A stretch of 64,000 nt of DNA from an actinobacterium LLX17 (GCA_000471045.1 KI301992.1:2054060-2118059); one strand, 5' to 3'; shown: positions 26,579 to 36,563, counted from the first letter of the stretch. Translations and numbers: made by a program. The notes: generated by a model from the letters alone, not told the origin.

Positions 26579-28729
26579 GTGGGCACACAAGGCAAGAGGC
26601 GGGCCGGCCGGTCCGCCGACCCCACGCCTCGGCACGTCGTCGCCACCGACGTCCCCCGGACCGAGCCGGTGCGCTCCGGTGGTGTCCGGCCCGAGATCCA
26701 AGCGCTGCGCGCCCTGGCGGTGCTCGGCGTCGTCATCTACCACCTGTGGCCGACCCGGCTGACCGGTGGATTCGTCGGCGTCGACGTGTTCTTCGTCGTC
26801 TCAGGCTTCCTCATCACCGACCACCTCCTGCGGGAGGTCGACCGGCACGGCCGCATCGACCTGCCCCGGTTCTGGGCGCGGCGCGCGAAACGGCTGCTGC
26901 CCGCCTCGTTCCTGGCCATCGCCGCCACGGCGGCCGCGGTCTACCTGCTGGTGCCGGGCAACCGGTGGCCACAGTTCGGCCGAGAGCTGCTGACCTCCAC
27001 GTTCTACGTGCAGAACTGGGAGCTCGCCCGACAGGCCGTCGACTACATGGCGCTGTCGAACGTCAAGTCGCCGACCCAGCACTTCTGGTCGCTCGGGGTC
27101 GAGGAGCAGTTCTACGTCGTCTGGCCCGTCCTGATCCTCCTCGCGGCCCTCGTCGCCGCGCGGCTGCGCCGGCGGGCCGTCACCGCCGTGGGAGTCCTGC
27201 TCGGTCTCGTGCTGGTGGTCAGCCTCGTCCACTCCATCCAGCTGACCGCCGACGATCCCGGACGCGCCTACTTCGTCACCACGACGCGTGCCTGGGAGTT
27301 CGCCGCCGGCGGCCTGCTCGCCTGGTTGGGCCGCAGCGGGCGCGCCTCGGTCCTCGGCCCCCTCACCCGGTCGGTCCCCGCCCGCACCCTCCTGTCGTGG
27401 GGCGGCCTGGTCGCGGTGACGGCGGCCATGGTCACCTTCGGACCGCAGACCCCGTTCCCCGGCTGGACCGCTGCGCTGCCGGTGCTCGGCACCGTCGCCG
27501 TCATCGCGGCCGGGGCACCGACCGGACCCGCCTCCCCGGTCCCGTTCATGCGCTGGCGTCCGGTGCAGTTCGTGGGCGACGTCTCGTACGGCGTCTACCT
27601 GTGGCACTGGCCGCTCATCATCCTGGTGCCGTACGCCACGGCGCACGACCTCACCCGCACCGAGAAGCTCGCCATCCTCATCGCCTGCATCGCCCTGGGC
27701 TGGATGTCGAAGACGTTCGTGGAGGACCCGATCCGTGCCCCGCGGTCGCGGGGTGAGGGCCGTCCGCTCCGCACCTTCGTGACGGTTGCCGCCGCCTCGG
27801 CCGTCGTCGCGGTCGGATCGCTGGCGCTCGTGCGGTGGGAGGCGCCGCCACCCCCCTCGGTCGGCGGCGAGGTCGAGGCCTGCGTGGGCGCGCGGGCGAT
27901 GGTCGACGAGGGCTGCGGCGACCCGGAGGCGATCGAGCTGGCGGCCGACCTGGTCTCGTTCGGTGAGGACCTCCCGCCGGCCGAGATCACCGGCTGCTCG
28001 ACGTCCACGGCCACGGCCGAGGTGCGGCGCTGCGAATACGGTGCCGCCGACGGCGACGACCACGTGGTCCTCATCGGCGACTCGCACGCGGCCCGGTGGG
28101 TCGAGCCGCTGGACGCCGTCGCCGACGCCCGCGACTGGCGGCTCTCGACGTACACGGTGACCGGGTGCTCGATGCTCACGACGGACCTGATCGGCAGCAT
28201 CTGGGGTTTCGACCGCACCCAGGCCGAGAACTGCTCACAGGCCACCGGCACGGTCATCGACCAGGTGCTGGCCGACCCGACGATCGACACCGTGGTGCTG
28301 ACCAACCGCACGCGCCTGTACTCGGCGCCCGACCTCCTCACGCCGGAGCGAGTCGAGTCGACGCTGCGCCGCCTGGTCGACGCCGGCCGCACCGTGGTGG
28401 TGCTGGCCGACCCGCCCGAGATGAGCGCGGTGCCCCCGCGCAGTGGTGGCAGCGCGGCCGACTGCCTTCTGCGGGCGTCCGACCCCTCCGACTGCTCCCT
28501 GCCGCGCTCGGAGGCCGAGTTCGCCGACCCCATGCAGGAGGGCGCCTCCGCCGCTGGTGTGCCCGTCCTCGACGTCGACGACCTCTTCTGTGGTCCCGAC
28601 CGGTGCTACTCGCGCATCGGTGGGCTCGTCGTCTACTCCGACGACAACCACCTGAGCCGGTCCTACGCCTGGAGCCTGCACGAGATCCTGGGCGAGCGGC
28701 TCGACGCGGCCCTCGCCGGGACGGGCTGA
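26579..28729 (+). CDS. Membrane acyltransferase with C-terminal SGNH hydrolase domain (OafA/OatA type)
   Basis: A 716-residue protein that O-acetylates surface glycans or peptidoglycan. The N-terminal acyltransferase-3 domain (about 40-395) has some ten membrane helices, starting PEIQALRALAVLGVVIYHLW and with FFVVSGFLIT, HFWSLGVEEQFY and YGVYLWHWPLI. The extracytoplasmic SGNH domain has GDSHAARW (about 500) and DDNHLS (about 687) for Ser and Asp/His. The GTG at 26579 agrees with a TAGGCT -10; the frame upstream overlaps the divergent promoter. It heads a run of surface-glycan genes. Confidence 0.9.
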   Translation: MGTQGKRRAGRSADPTPRHVVATDVPRTEPVRSGGVRPEIQALRALAVLGVVIYHLWPTRLTGGFVGVDVFFVVSGFLITDHLLREVDRHGRIDLPRFWARRAKRLLPASFLAIAATAAAVYLLVPGNRWPQFGRELLTSTFYVQNWELARQAVDYMALSNVKSPTQHFWSLGVEEQFYVVWPVLILLAALVAARLRRRAVTAVGVLLGLVLVVSLVHSIQLTADDPGRAYFVTTTRAWEFAAGGLLAWLGRSGRASVLGPLTRSVPARTLLSWGGLVAVTAAMVTFGPQTPFPGWTAALPVLGTVAVIAAGAPTGPASPVPFMRWRPVQFVGDVSYGVYLWHWPLIILVPYATAHDLTRTEKLAILIACIALGWMSKTFVEDPIRAPRSRGEGRPLRTFVTVAAASAVVAVGSLALVRWEAPPPPSVGGEVEACVGARAMVDEGCGDPEAIELAADLVSFGEDLPPAEITGCSTSTATAEVRRCEYGAADGDDHVVLIGDSHAARWVEPLDAVADARDWRLSTYTVTGCSMLTTDLIGSIWGFDRTQAENCSQATGTVIDQVLADPTIDTVVLTNRTRLYSAPDLLTPERVESTLRRLVDAGRTVVVLADPPEMSAVPPRSGGSAADCLLRASDPSDCSLPRSEAEFADPMQEGASAAGVPVLDVDDLFCGPDRCYSRIGGLVVYSDDNHLSRSYAWSLHEILGERLDAALAGTG

Positions 28730-28852
28730 ACTCCGGGCGCCCCGGTCCCGGCAACAGCACGAGATGGTGAGATACCCTCGTGCGGCACGTCCCGACGATG
28801 CCCGCCGCGCGCTCGCAGACTTCCAAGTCCCCGCGACCGAAGGATCACAGAC

Positions 28853-29686
28853 ATGTCCCACCCCACACTCTCCGTCGTGGTGCCCGCGTACAACAACGGA
28901 CGATTCGTCGGGGCGACGATCGAGAGCATCCTGTCCCAGACGGGCGTCGACCTCGAGCTGATCGTGGCCGATCACACCTCGCCCGACGACACCCGGGCCG
29001 TGATCGAGACGTACCTCGACGACGACCGGCTGACGCTCCTCGACACCCCAGCCGGTGGCGGCGCCCCGGCCAACTGGCAGCGCGTCACGGCCGAGGCCAC
29101 GGGCGAGTACGTCAAGCTCGTCTGCGGCGATGACGTCCTGCGTCCCGGCGTGCTCGCCCGTCAGGTCGAGCTGCTCGCCGCGAACCCCGGCGCGGTCCTG
29201 ACGGCCTGCCGTCGCGACGTCATCGACGCCTCCGGCCGCACCCTGCTGGCCGGTCGCGGCCTGCAGGGCATCGACCGACCGATGGAGGGCTCGGAAGCGG
29301 TCCGCCGCTCGGTGCGCGCCGGCGTCAATCCCTTCGGCGAGCCGGCCTCGGTCACGATGCGCCGCGACGCCCTGGAGGAGGTTGGCGGCTGGTTCCCTGA
29401 CTTCCCCTACCTGATCGACCAGGGCACGTACTCGCGCGTCCTGCTGACCGGTGGGTTCGTGCCCGACCCCGAGGTGGGCGCCACCTTCCGCATGAGCACC
29501 GAGCAGTGGAGCGTCGCCCTGACCCGCGAGCAGTCGCGACAGGCTGCCGGCCTCCACCAGTGGCTGCACGACCACCACCCCGACGTCGTCTCGCGCGCCG
29601 ACCTCCGCATCGGCAACGCCCGCGCGGCCCTCGCGGCCCGCATGCGGCGCGCCGCCTACGCCGTGCTGAAGAGGAGGATGCGATGA
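28853..29686 (+). CDS. Family 2 glycosyltransferase
   Basis: A 277-residue GT-A glycosyltransferase. It begins LSVVVPAYNNGRFVGATIES, with acidic motifs IVADHTSPDD (replacing the common VDDGSTD) and LVCGDDVL, the metal-binding DxD equivalent. No membrane helix is present, so it acts at the cytoplasmic face on a nucleotide sugar. AAGGATCACAGAC precedes the ATG, and TACCCT at about 28774-28779 may be its promoter. It overlaps the next gene by 4 bp (ATGA). Confidence 0.87.
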   Translation: MSHPTLSVVVPAYNNGRFVGATIESILSQTGVDLELIVADHTSPDDTRAVIETYLDDDRLTLLDTPAGGGAPANWQRVTAEATGEYVKLVCGDDVLRPGVLARQVELLAANPGAVLTACRRDVIDASGRTLLAGRGLQGIDRPMEGSEAVRRSVRAGVNPFGEPASVTMRRDALEEVGGWFPDFPYLIDQGTYSRVLLTGGFVPDPEVGATFRMSTEQWSVALTREQSRQAAGLHQWLHDHHPDVVSRADLRIGNARAALAARMRRAAYAVLKRRMR

Positions 29687-30702
29687 CGCAGGCCCAGCTC
29701 GAGCCGGCCTACCTGCACCGCGTGTCGGTCGTCGTCCCGGTCTACCAGGGCGAGCGGACCCTGCCGGGTCTCGTGCAGGAGCTGACCGGTCTGGTCGAGG
29801 AGTTCACCACCGCGGCCGGCCACCGTGCCGTGGTCTCGGAGGTCATCCTCTGCCACGACAACGGACCCGACGCGTCCGACCGGATCATCCGCGAGCTCGC
29901 CGCGCAGCACGACTTCCTCAAGCCTGTCTGGCTGAGCCGCAACTTCGGTCAGCACGCCGCCACCCTCGCGGGCATCGCGTCGTCCGGCGGTGACTGGGTC
30001 GTCACCCTCGACGAGGACGGCCAGCACGACCCCCGGTTCATCGGCGGCCTTCTCGACACGGCCCTGCAGCAGCGCGCGCAGGTCGTCTACGCCCGACCCG
30101 ACAACGTGCCGCCCCACGGCTTCGTGCGCAACACGGCCTCGAAGGGCGCCAAGCGCGCGCTCGAGTCGGTCTTCGGCGGCGGCAACGCCTCGGCGTTCAA
30201 CAGCTACCGACTCATCCTCGGCGAGGTGGCCCGCAGCGTCGCGGCCTACTCCGGCACCGGCGTCTACCTCGACGTCGCCCTGAGCTGGATCGCCAACTCG
30301 ATCGTGACGTCGCCGGTCATGCTGCGTGAGGAGGGCGGACGACGGAGCGGCTACTCCTACCGCAGCCTGCTCGCGCACTTCTGGCGCATGGTGCTCACCT
30401 CGGGCACCCGTGGCCTGCGCCTCGTCACCGCCATCGGCGTCCTGTTCGCGCTGCTCGGGCTCGGGTTCGCGATCTACCTGACGGTCAATCGCCTCGCCGG
30501 CGGAGCGATCGAGGAGGGGTGGACCTCGATCATGGTCATGCTCTCGCTCACGACCGGCGCCATCCTCGTCTCGCTCGGCATCGTGGCGGAGTATCTCGGA
30601 GTCGCCGTCAACATGGCTCTCGGCAAGCCGGCGTACCTGATCGTGCGTGACCCGGCGGCCGGGCCGCTCGGCGCTCCGGAGCCCGATGCCCGCACCTCGT
30701 AG
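29683..30702 (+). CDS. Family 2 glycosyltransferase with C-terminal membrane helices (DPM/GtrB type)
   Basis: A 339-residue enzyme that probably transfers a sugar from a nucleotide donor to polyprenyl phosphate. It shows VSVVVPVYQGERTLPGLVQE, SRNFGQHAATLAGIASSGGD and the acidic motif LDEDGQHDP. Two C-terminal hydrophobic segments (about 250-275 and 285-310) anchor it. The ATG at 29683 follows GAGGAGGATG and is coupled to the preceding gene. A GtrA-like flippase candidate is encoded at 36619, giving a plausible donor-lipid pathway. Confidence 0.88.
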   Translation: MTQAQLEPAYLHRVSVVVPVYQGERTLPGLVQELTGLVEEFTTAAGHRAVVSEVILCHDNGPDASDRIIRELAAQHDFLKPVWLSRNFGQHAATLAGIASSGGDWVVTLDEDGQHDPRFIGGLLDTALQQRAQVVYARPDNVPPHGFVRNTASKGAKRALESVFGGGNASAFNSYRLILGEVARSVAAYSGTGVYLDVALSWIANSIVTSPVMLREEGGRRSGYSYRSLLAHFWRMVLTSGTRGLRLVTAIGVLFALLGLGFAIYLTVNRLAGGAIEEGWTSIMVMLSLTTGAILVSLGIVAEYLGVAVNMALGKPAYLIVRDPAAGPLGAPEPDARTS

Positions 30703-31609
30703 GTGGATCGTCGGACGCGGCCTGCTGGGTCGGTCCGTCGACGACGCCCTCCCCGACGCGCCGTTCCGCGCGTCGGTGGGATGGGACGACCCCGAGGTGG
30801 CGGTCGACGACCTGGCGTCGGCGCTCGCCACGTTCGCCGAGCAGGCCGGCTCGGACTGGGAGATCCACTGGTGCGCGGGCAAGGGAGTCACCTCGACGCC
30901 GGCAGAGGCGCTCCGCCAGGAGGTCGAGGTGTTCGAGCGCTTCCTCGACCTGCTGCTGGACCAGCACGGCCTCGACCTCGCGGCGGGACGACTGTTCCTC
31001 GCCTCGTCGGTCGGCGGCGTTTACGCCGGGTCACCCAGTCCCCCGTTCACCGAGCGCACCGAGCCCGCGCCGTTGACCGCCTACGGCGAGGCCAAGCTCG
31101 AGATGGAGGGACTTGTCGCCCGGGCGTCCGCGGCGTCGCCCCTGCGCACCCTCGTCGGCCGCATCACCAACCTCTACGGACCGGCCCAGGACCTCTCCAA
31201 GGGCCAGGGGCTCATCTCGGTCATCGTCGCCAGCTACGTGACGGGCCGGCCGACGTCGATCTACGTTCCCCTCGACACCCTGCGCGACTACCTGTACGCC
31301 GACGACTGCGGCCAGATGGTCGCCGCCGCCATGCGCCGGCTCGCCGAGGAGCCACCGGGCACCTGCGTCACCAAGATCTTCGGATCCATGAGTCCGTGGT
31401 CGATCGGCGCGATCCTGGGCGAGACGGCACGCATCCGTCGTGTCCGTGCGCCGATCGTCTCGGGACAGGGCGCCGGTGGCGCGCAGGCACTGGACCTGCG
31501 AGTCCGTTCCGTCGTGTGGCCGCACCTCGACGGGCTCGCCCGCACCACGCTGCCCGAGGGGCTGAGCGCGCTCTACCGGGCGCAGCTGCGCAGCATCATG
31601 ACGCCATGA
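30686..31609 (+). CDS. NAD-dependent epimerase/dehydratase-like protein
   Basis: A 307-residue extended-SDR-type protein. The nucleotide-binding glycine motif is GRGLLG (10-15). Catalytic Ser (S107/S108 in FLASSVGGVYAG) and Y133-x3-K137 (AYGEAK) are conserved, so nucleotide-sugar epimerase, reductase or dehydratase activity is likely. The product sugar cannot be named. It overlaps the upstream glycosyltransferase by 17 bp and converges with the YfhO-like gene. Confidence 0.85.
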   Translation: MPAPRRWIVGRGLLGRSVDDALPDAPFRASVGWDDPEVAVDDLASALATFAEQAGSDWEIHWCAGKGVTSTPAEALRQEVEVFERFLDLLLDQHGLDLAAGRLFLASSVGGVYAGSPSPPFTERTEPAPLTAYGEAKLEMEGLVARASAASPLRTLVGRITNLYGPAQDLSKGQGLISVIVASYVTGRPTSIYVPLDTLRDYLYADDCGQMVAAAMRRLAEEPPGTCVTKIFGSMSPWSIGAILGETARIRRVRAPIVSGQGAGGAQALDLRVRSVVWPHLDGLARTTLPEGLSALYRAQLRSIMTP

Positions 31610-31630
31610 CGCCTGAGGTGCTGACGCCCG

Positions 31631-33820
31631 TCAGGTCGTGACGCGGGCCCGCCGGCGACGCACGACGTCGGCCACGCTCCAGACCAGCGCCAGGACGAGC
31701 GCGCCCACGCCTGCGACGAGCTCGATCGTCCAGCCCGGCGGGCGGAACTGCACCGTGACGACCTCCCCCTCGGTCTCGGGGCCGACGGCGACGGTCAGCA
31801 GGAAGTCCTGCGCCGGGTCGGCCTCGGTGGCACCGTCGATCCGGTAGCCGGGCCAGGCCATGCGACTCAGGACCACCGTGGCGTCATCGGTCTGCACCTC
31901 GTCGACCCGGAAGCTCACCTCGGTGTCGGACTGGTCGAGCACCGTCACCTCGGCACCCTCGGTGCGGGTGACCCCGCCCGCCGGGGGCACGGGGTCGTCG
32001 CGGCGGAGCACCCAGGTGGCCTCCCCCGAGGTGTCGAGCGTCCAGCCCTCCGGCACCCGGGGCAGACCGTCCGCGCTCTCGCGGACGACGATCACGGTGT
32101 TCAGGTGCATGTCGTCGACCAGCCTGCTGCCGTCCGGCGACCGCTCGAAGAGCTCATCGAGCGCCTCGGGACAGGTGGCTCCGCGCAGGTCGACGCACAA
32201 CCGCTCGACGAGCCCCTCGAGCGGGAGAACCGTGTAGACGCTGGCTACGTCGCGGTCGGTGACGTGCCACAAGTTGGCGAACAACGTCTCGTCCCAACCG
32301 TCCGGGTCGCCGGCGATCGAGTAGACGTCCCCGACGGTGAAGATGCCGTGTGGTGAGCCGGCCTCGACCTGCTGGATCCGGTCGACCGAGCTGGGCACCC
32401 CGAAGTCGCTGAGCGGGGCGTTGCCGAGAAGCTTGACCTGCGTCTGCAGCAGGACGGGGGTGGCGACGATCGCGACGGCCGCCGCCCACGCGACGGCTCG
32501 GCGGGACGCGACCCGGCGCCCCACGAGCAGGACGAGCGCCAGGGCCGCCAGCTGGAGGGCGGCGCCGAGGGCGAGGTACCGCATGTTGTCGGGTTGGGCG
32601 ACCCAGGCCAGCCAGATCGCCAGGCCGGTGGTGCCGAGCACCAGCACCACCTCGCGGCGCCCCACGGTGCGTGGCCACGCCTTCGTGGCGGCCACGGCGA
32701 ACAGCACCGCCAGGCAGACGACGAGGTACGGCAGCATGCGCGCCGGATACCGCAGCGGACCGACCACGCTGGGGCCGGTGATCATCGCCAGGGTCAGGCC
32801 GCCCAGCACGAGCAGCGGAAGCAGGCCCCGCCAGTGCGGCCGCATCCGGGGCACGAGCACCACGAGCAACGGCAGGAACCATCCCAGGTACTGGATCGGG
32901 GCGGGCGCGATCGGTCCCCAGTAGCCCTGGACCGAGCTCAGCCCGGTCACGACCGGTGAGGTCGCGAGGTCACCGAGGTCGAGGTTCAGGAACTGGTCGT
33001 TGGCGATGCCGCCCCCGGACCGCACCGTCACCGGGGCCGTCAGGATGCCCGGCAGGTAGGTGAAGATCGTGAGCAGCCCGCTGTAGACGCCGAGGCCGAG
33101 GATCTGCGCGAAGCGGCGTCGGTCGCTGCGGTCGACCGCAGCCTCCACCAGCACCGCCACGAACAGGAAGACCAGCTCGATGACGGCGAAGATGTAGCCC
33201 TGCGTCACGAGCAGGAACGCCGCGATGAAGAACGGCACCGGGCTGCGGCCCTCAGTGAGATGTCGGCGCAGCATCCACCAGGTCAGCACGAACAGGCTCA
33301 GGCCCTGCAGACCGGTGACCCACGAGGGGGCGTCGAGGTACATCGTCTGGCCGCCGAGGCCCGCACTCAGCCCGGCGAACGCCGACCAGGGCACCGACGC
33401 GCCGTAGGACCGCGCCAGCCCGAAGGTGACAGTCAGCAGCAGGACGAGGAAGGCGATCTTGACGAAGGTCGCGTACAGAGCGGCGTCGTCCTGCACGTGG
33501 CTGCCGAGCGCCACGAGCCAGATGACGGGGTTCCAGAGCCCCCACTGCTGCTCGGCCAGGAAGTTGCCGCCCTGCCAGGCCCCGGGGTCGAGCATCGTCC
33601 AGCGCCCCTCCAGGAGCCGCCGACCGAGGTCGTACCACTGACCGAAGGCACCCAGCTGGGTGTCGTCCCAGTAGAAGTACCGCGGTGTGGTGGCGACGCG
33701 TCCGCCGACGACGGCCAGGAGGGCGAGGACGGAGCCGGCCCACCAGCCGAGCACCGAGCGGCGCGACACCGGCTCATCCACCTCGGTGTTCGGCTCGGAG
33801 GTCAGGCGCGGCGAGGACAC
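31631..33820 (-). CDS. YfhO-like multipass membrane protein (GT-C type), paralogue 1
   Basis: A 729-residue protein with about a dozen membrane helices followed by an extracytoplasmic domain and a final C-terminal helix with a basic tail (RRRRARVTT). The first loop carries YFYWDDTQLGAFGQWYDLG, where the acidic pair fits a GT-C catalytic site. VVGPLRYPARMLPY is shared with the protein at 37056-39278. It would use a polyprenyl-phosphate sugar to decorate a surface polymer (inference from the YfhO family). The GTG at 33820 has TAGGCT 6 nt upstream. Confidence 0.82.
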   Translation of the reverse strand: MSSPRLTSEPNTEVDEPVSRRSVLGWWAGSVLALLAVVGGRVATTPRYFYWDDTQLGAFGQWYDLGRRLLEGRWTMLDPGAWQGGNFLAEQQWGLWNPVIWLVALGSHVQDDAALYATFVKIAFLVLLLTVTFGLARSYGASVPWSAFAGLSAGLGGQTMYLDAPSWVTGLQGLSLFVLTWWMLRRHLTEGRSPVPFFIAAFLLVTQGYIFAVIELVFLFVAVLVEAAVDRSDRRRFAQILGLGVYSGLLTIFTYLPGILTAPVTVRSGGGIANDQFLNLDLGDLATSPVVTGLSSVQGYWGPIAPAPIQYLGWFLPLLVVLVPRMRPHWRGLLPLLVLGGLTLAMITGPSVVGPLRYPARMLPYLVVCLAVLFAVAATKAWPRTVGRREVVLVLGTTGLAIWLAWVAQPDNMRYLALGAALQLAALALVLLVGRRVASRRAVAWAAAVAIVATPVLLQTQVKLLGNAPLSDFGVPSSVDRIQQVEAGSPHGIFTVGDVYSIAGDPDGWDETLFANLWHVTDRDVASVYTVLPLEGLVERLCVDLRGATCPEALDELFERSPDGSRLVDDMHLNTVIVVRESADGLPRVPEGWTLDTSGEATWVLRRDDPVPPAGGVTRTEGAEVTVLDQSDTEVSFRVDEVQTDDATVVLSRMAWPGYRIDGATEADPAQDFLLTVAVGPETEGEVVTVQFRPPGWTIELVAGVGALVLALVWSVADVVRRRRARVTT

Positions 33821-33826
33821 CGGGAC

Positions 33827-33832
33827 AGCCTA
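33827..33832 (-). promoter_or_regulatory. -10 of YfhO-like paralogue 1 (leaderless layout)
   Basis: TAGGCT on the minus strand ends 6 nt before the GTG at 33820. Confidence 0.6.
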
Positions 33833-33855
33833 CGGGAGCGCAGCCGGACCGCGGC

Positions 33856-34785
33856 TCACAGCGCGCGGCGGCCGGCCGTCAGCTCGGACCGGTCGGGCTC
33901 GGGGAACCGCAGCGGCGGGTTGAAGCCGATGCCGCGCAGGTACTGGCGGTACATCTTCAGCTGCAGGCGGGGCGAGACCCGACCGCCACGAAAGTTCACC
34001 AGAAGGCGGAAGCCGAACTCGATCCAGCGGATGAGGCCGTTGTGGTGCAGGAGCCACGACGACTCGTTGCGGATGCCGTGCGCGAACTTCCACGCGTTGT
34101 CGGCATTGACCATCGAGAAGTTGACACCCTTGTTGTCACCCATGTCGTGCACGACCTCGCTGTCGAGCACCTGCACGCCGGGGCAGCGACGCGTGAGCCG
34201 CAAGGTGTACTCACGGTCGTCGAACCAGATGAAGTACTCCGCGTACGGCAGGCCGTGCTCGGCGATGGCCCAGCGCGGCACGAGCACCGAGACGAACGAG
34301 CAGGCGGTCACCATGACGTTCTTCTGCCCCTTGACCAGGAGGCGCCCCCAGTCCCAGGTGGTGACGGGGTTGTTCATCTCGCAGATCGAGCCGTCGGTGA
34401 ACTTCACGACCGAGCAGGCGAACGGGACCTCCGGGCCCAGCTCTGTGACGGCGCCGTCGAACCCGGCCACCAGACGCTCGAGGGCGTCGGGCTCGGGGTA
34501 GCAGTCGTCGTCCATGATCCAGACGTGGTCGGCACCCAGCACGTAGCCCTCGGACATGCCGCGGGCGAATCCTCCGGCGCCGCCGGCGTTCTCGGCCATC
34601 GAGACGACGTGCAGGGGGACCGAGGACTGGAGGCCGGCGAGGTACGCGTCGGTGCCGTCGGTCGAGGCGTTGTCGACGATGACGAGCCAGGCGGGCGGCA
34701 GCGACTGCGCCTCGAGGGAGGCGATCACGTTGCGCAGCTTCTCCAGCCGGTTGAACGTGACCACGACTGCGGCGACCTTCACCAT
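33856..34785 (-). CDS. Family 2 glycosyltransferase, GlfT1-like
   Basis: A 309-residue glycosyltransferase resembling the galactofuranosyltransferase GlfT1 group: VAAVVVTFNRLEKLRNVI, WLVIVDNASTDGT, ENAGGAGGFARGM, the catalytic DDDCYPEPDALERL and WFDDREYTLR. It would extend a lipid-linked glycan at the cytoplasmic face. The ATG at 34785 overlaps the end of the upstream glycosyltransferase gene by 7 bp and follows GGAGATGG. Whether the sugar is galactofuranose is unproven; no UDP-galactopyranose mutase is seen in the window. Confidence 0.85.
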   Translation of the reverse strand: MVKVAAVVVTFNRLEKLRNVIASLEAQSLPPAWLVIVDNASTDGTDAYLAGLQSSVPLHVVSMAENAGGAGGFARGMSEGYVLGADHVWIMDDDCYPEPDALERLVAGFDGAVTELGPEVPFACSVVKFTDGSICEMNNPVTTWDWGRLLVKGQKNVMVTACSFVSVLVPRWAIAEHGLPYAEYFIWFDDREYTLRLTRRCPGVQVLDSEVVHDMGDNKGVNFSMVNADNAWKFAHGIRNESSWLLHHNGLIRWIEFGFRLLVNFRGGRVSPRLQLKMYRQYLRGIGFNPPLRFPEPDRSELTAGRRAL

Positions 34786-36509
34786 GACGACACCATCTCC
34801 TCGAACCACTCGTTGGCGGACGGATGCGCGAGCAACCGGCGTTCGGCCGCACGCTCGGACTCCCACAACCGGGCTCGGGCGCCCTCGTCGCGGGCGTACC
34901 GCACCATCAGGTCGGCGAGTCGCCGCACGGCCAGGTGGACGTTGCGCGGCGCCAGCGCCTCGGCGGGGATCAGGTCGGCCTGCGCCCCGACGTCGGTCGA
35001 GACGACGGGGATGCCGTGGGCCACAGCCTCCAACGTCGTCAGCGTGAGTCCCTCGTTGTGGGACGTGATGGCGAGGAGGTCCGCGGCACGCAGGGTCTCG
35101 ACCACCGGCACGGTGTCGTCACGCCGCTCCAGCACGTCCTCGAGCCCGGCACCAGCCACGAGGTCGTGCACCCACGGCGCCAGCTCGCCGTGGCCGTGCA
35201 GGACGAACCGGATGTCGGGGTGCTGGGCCCGCGCACGGGCGGCGGCCTCGACGAAGACCTCGGGAGCCTTCTGGCGCGCGAGCCGGCCGACGAAGGCCAC
35301 GGTGAACGGGCGGTCGGTGTCACGGGGGCGCACGGTGTCGACGCCGGTGTCCTCGACCGTCAGGCCGCCGAGCGGAGCCATGACGACACGCTCGGGCGCG
35401 ATCCGCTGGACCCCCGTCATCCACCGCGACAACGCGGGCGAGATGACGTGGTGCACGTCGAGGTAGCGGGCCGACCGGACCGAGCTGGCCGGGAACCCCC
35501 CGCGGCGGTGCTCGACGATGTGCGTGGAGTCGACCGTCGGCACCTCCGGACGGCTCGCCTTGATGAACGGCAGGCGGTCGTAGAGCCACTGGCTGTGGTG
35601 CACGACGACGCCGCGGACGTCGAAGTTCTCGAGCACCGTGCGCATCAGCTGCTCGCTGCCCGGGGTCTGCGACATCGCGGTGGGCTCCGAGAGGGGCAGC
35701 AGCAGGCAGCCGTCGAGCTCGTCGCGGGTGATCCACTCGTGGTGCGAGTCACGATTCGTCAGGACGATCGGCAGGAAGCCGGCCTCGCGGACGAGCCGGA
35801 CGGTCTCGAACGCCCACCTCTCGGCCCCGCCCAGCTCGAACCAGTGCATGCCGACCATGACGGCCCGCGGCGCGCCGGGGCGCAGGGGCCCGGCGACCTC
35901 GAGGCGGTCGTGCTCATAGTCGCCACCCGGACGGAAGTCCTCCACGTAGTCGCGCCGCTTCAGCGGGCGGGTGATCCGCCAGCGGTGCCGGAGCAGCTCG
36001 ACGTCCCGCAGCTCGTCGTACAGCAAGGGGGCTGCGTTGCGCGCCCGCCGGAGCACCTTGCCGCGGAGGTCGCCCGGACGGACGAACTCGGGCTTGCGCC
36101 GGGCCGTCTCGTCGGTCGACAGCATCAGGTGTCGGGTGTCTGACGCCAGCAGCGGGATCTGCCGGGCGTCGCTGACCAGCGCCGGGGTGGCCGTGACGGT
36201 GCCACGGACGGTGAGGGTGAACCGGCGGTGGCGGTACAGACGGCTGCGCCCGTCGAACGTGCGGTCGTCGGAGGTGCGCGGCGTGTAGTCGCCATACGGC
36301 TCGTAGACGTGCACCGTGAGTTCACGGTCCGGGGTCGTCAGGACGTGGGCATTGATCGCACCGACGAGGATCCGCCGCTCTCGCTCGCTCAGCGCGTGGG
36401 CGGCGACATCGTCGGCGACGACCTCGAAGACGGCCGGCTGGTCCAGGTAGTCGCGCAGGGGAGAGATGATCGTTGCCTCACGTTGGCCGGGGGCGGAACC
36501 GCCGATCAC
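34779..36509 (-). CDS. Family 4 (GT-B) glycosyltransferase with N-terminal extension
   Basis: A 576-residue protein. Residues from about 214 form a GT4 fold: MVGMHWFELGGAERWAFETV, VAFVGRLARQKAPEVFVEAA and the nucleotide-sugar motif SHNEGLTLTTLEAVAHGIPV. The first ~210 residues match no family I recognise; they are rich in charged residues and look beta-rich (RLYRHRRFTLTVRGTVTATP). The GTG at 36509 is the only in-frame start near the expected N-terminus; the frame further upstream runs into the divergent gtrA-like leader, so the start is uncertain. Confidence 0.8.
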   Translation of the reverse strand: MIGGSAPGQREATIISPLRDYLDQPAVFEVVADDVAAHALSERERRILVGAINAHVLTTPDRELTVHVYEPYGDYTPRTSDDRTFDGRSRLYRHRRFTLTVRGTVTATPALVSDARQIPLLASDTRHLMLSTDETARRKPEFVRPGDLRGKVLRRARNAAPLLYDELRDVELLRHRWRITRPLKRRDYVEDFRPGGDYEHDRLEVAGPLRPGAPRAVMVGMHWFELGGAERWAFETVRLVREAGFLPIVLTNRDSHHEWITRDELDGCLLLPLSEPTAMSQTPGSEQLMRTVLENFDVRGVVVHHSQWLYDRLPFIKASRPEVPTVDSTHIVEHRRGGFPASSVRSARYLDVHHVISPALSRWMTGVQRIAPERVVMAPLGGLTVEDTGVDTVRPRDTDRPFTVAFVGRLARQKAPEVFVEAAARARAQHPDIRFVLHGHGELAPWVHDLVAGAGLEDVLERRDDTVPVVETLRAADLLAITSHNEGLTLTTLEAVAHGIPVVSTDVGAQADLIPAEALAPRNVHLAVRRLADLMVRYARDEGARARLWESERAAERRLLAHPSANEWFEEMVSSW

Positions 36510-36563
36510 GCTAGCACTGCAGTCCCCGTACGAGCACGGCGGAGAGGCCGTGGTGCCCGCCGC

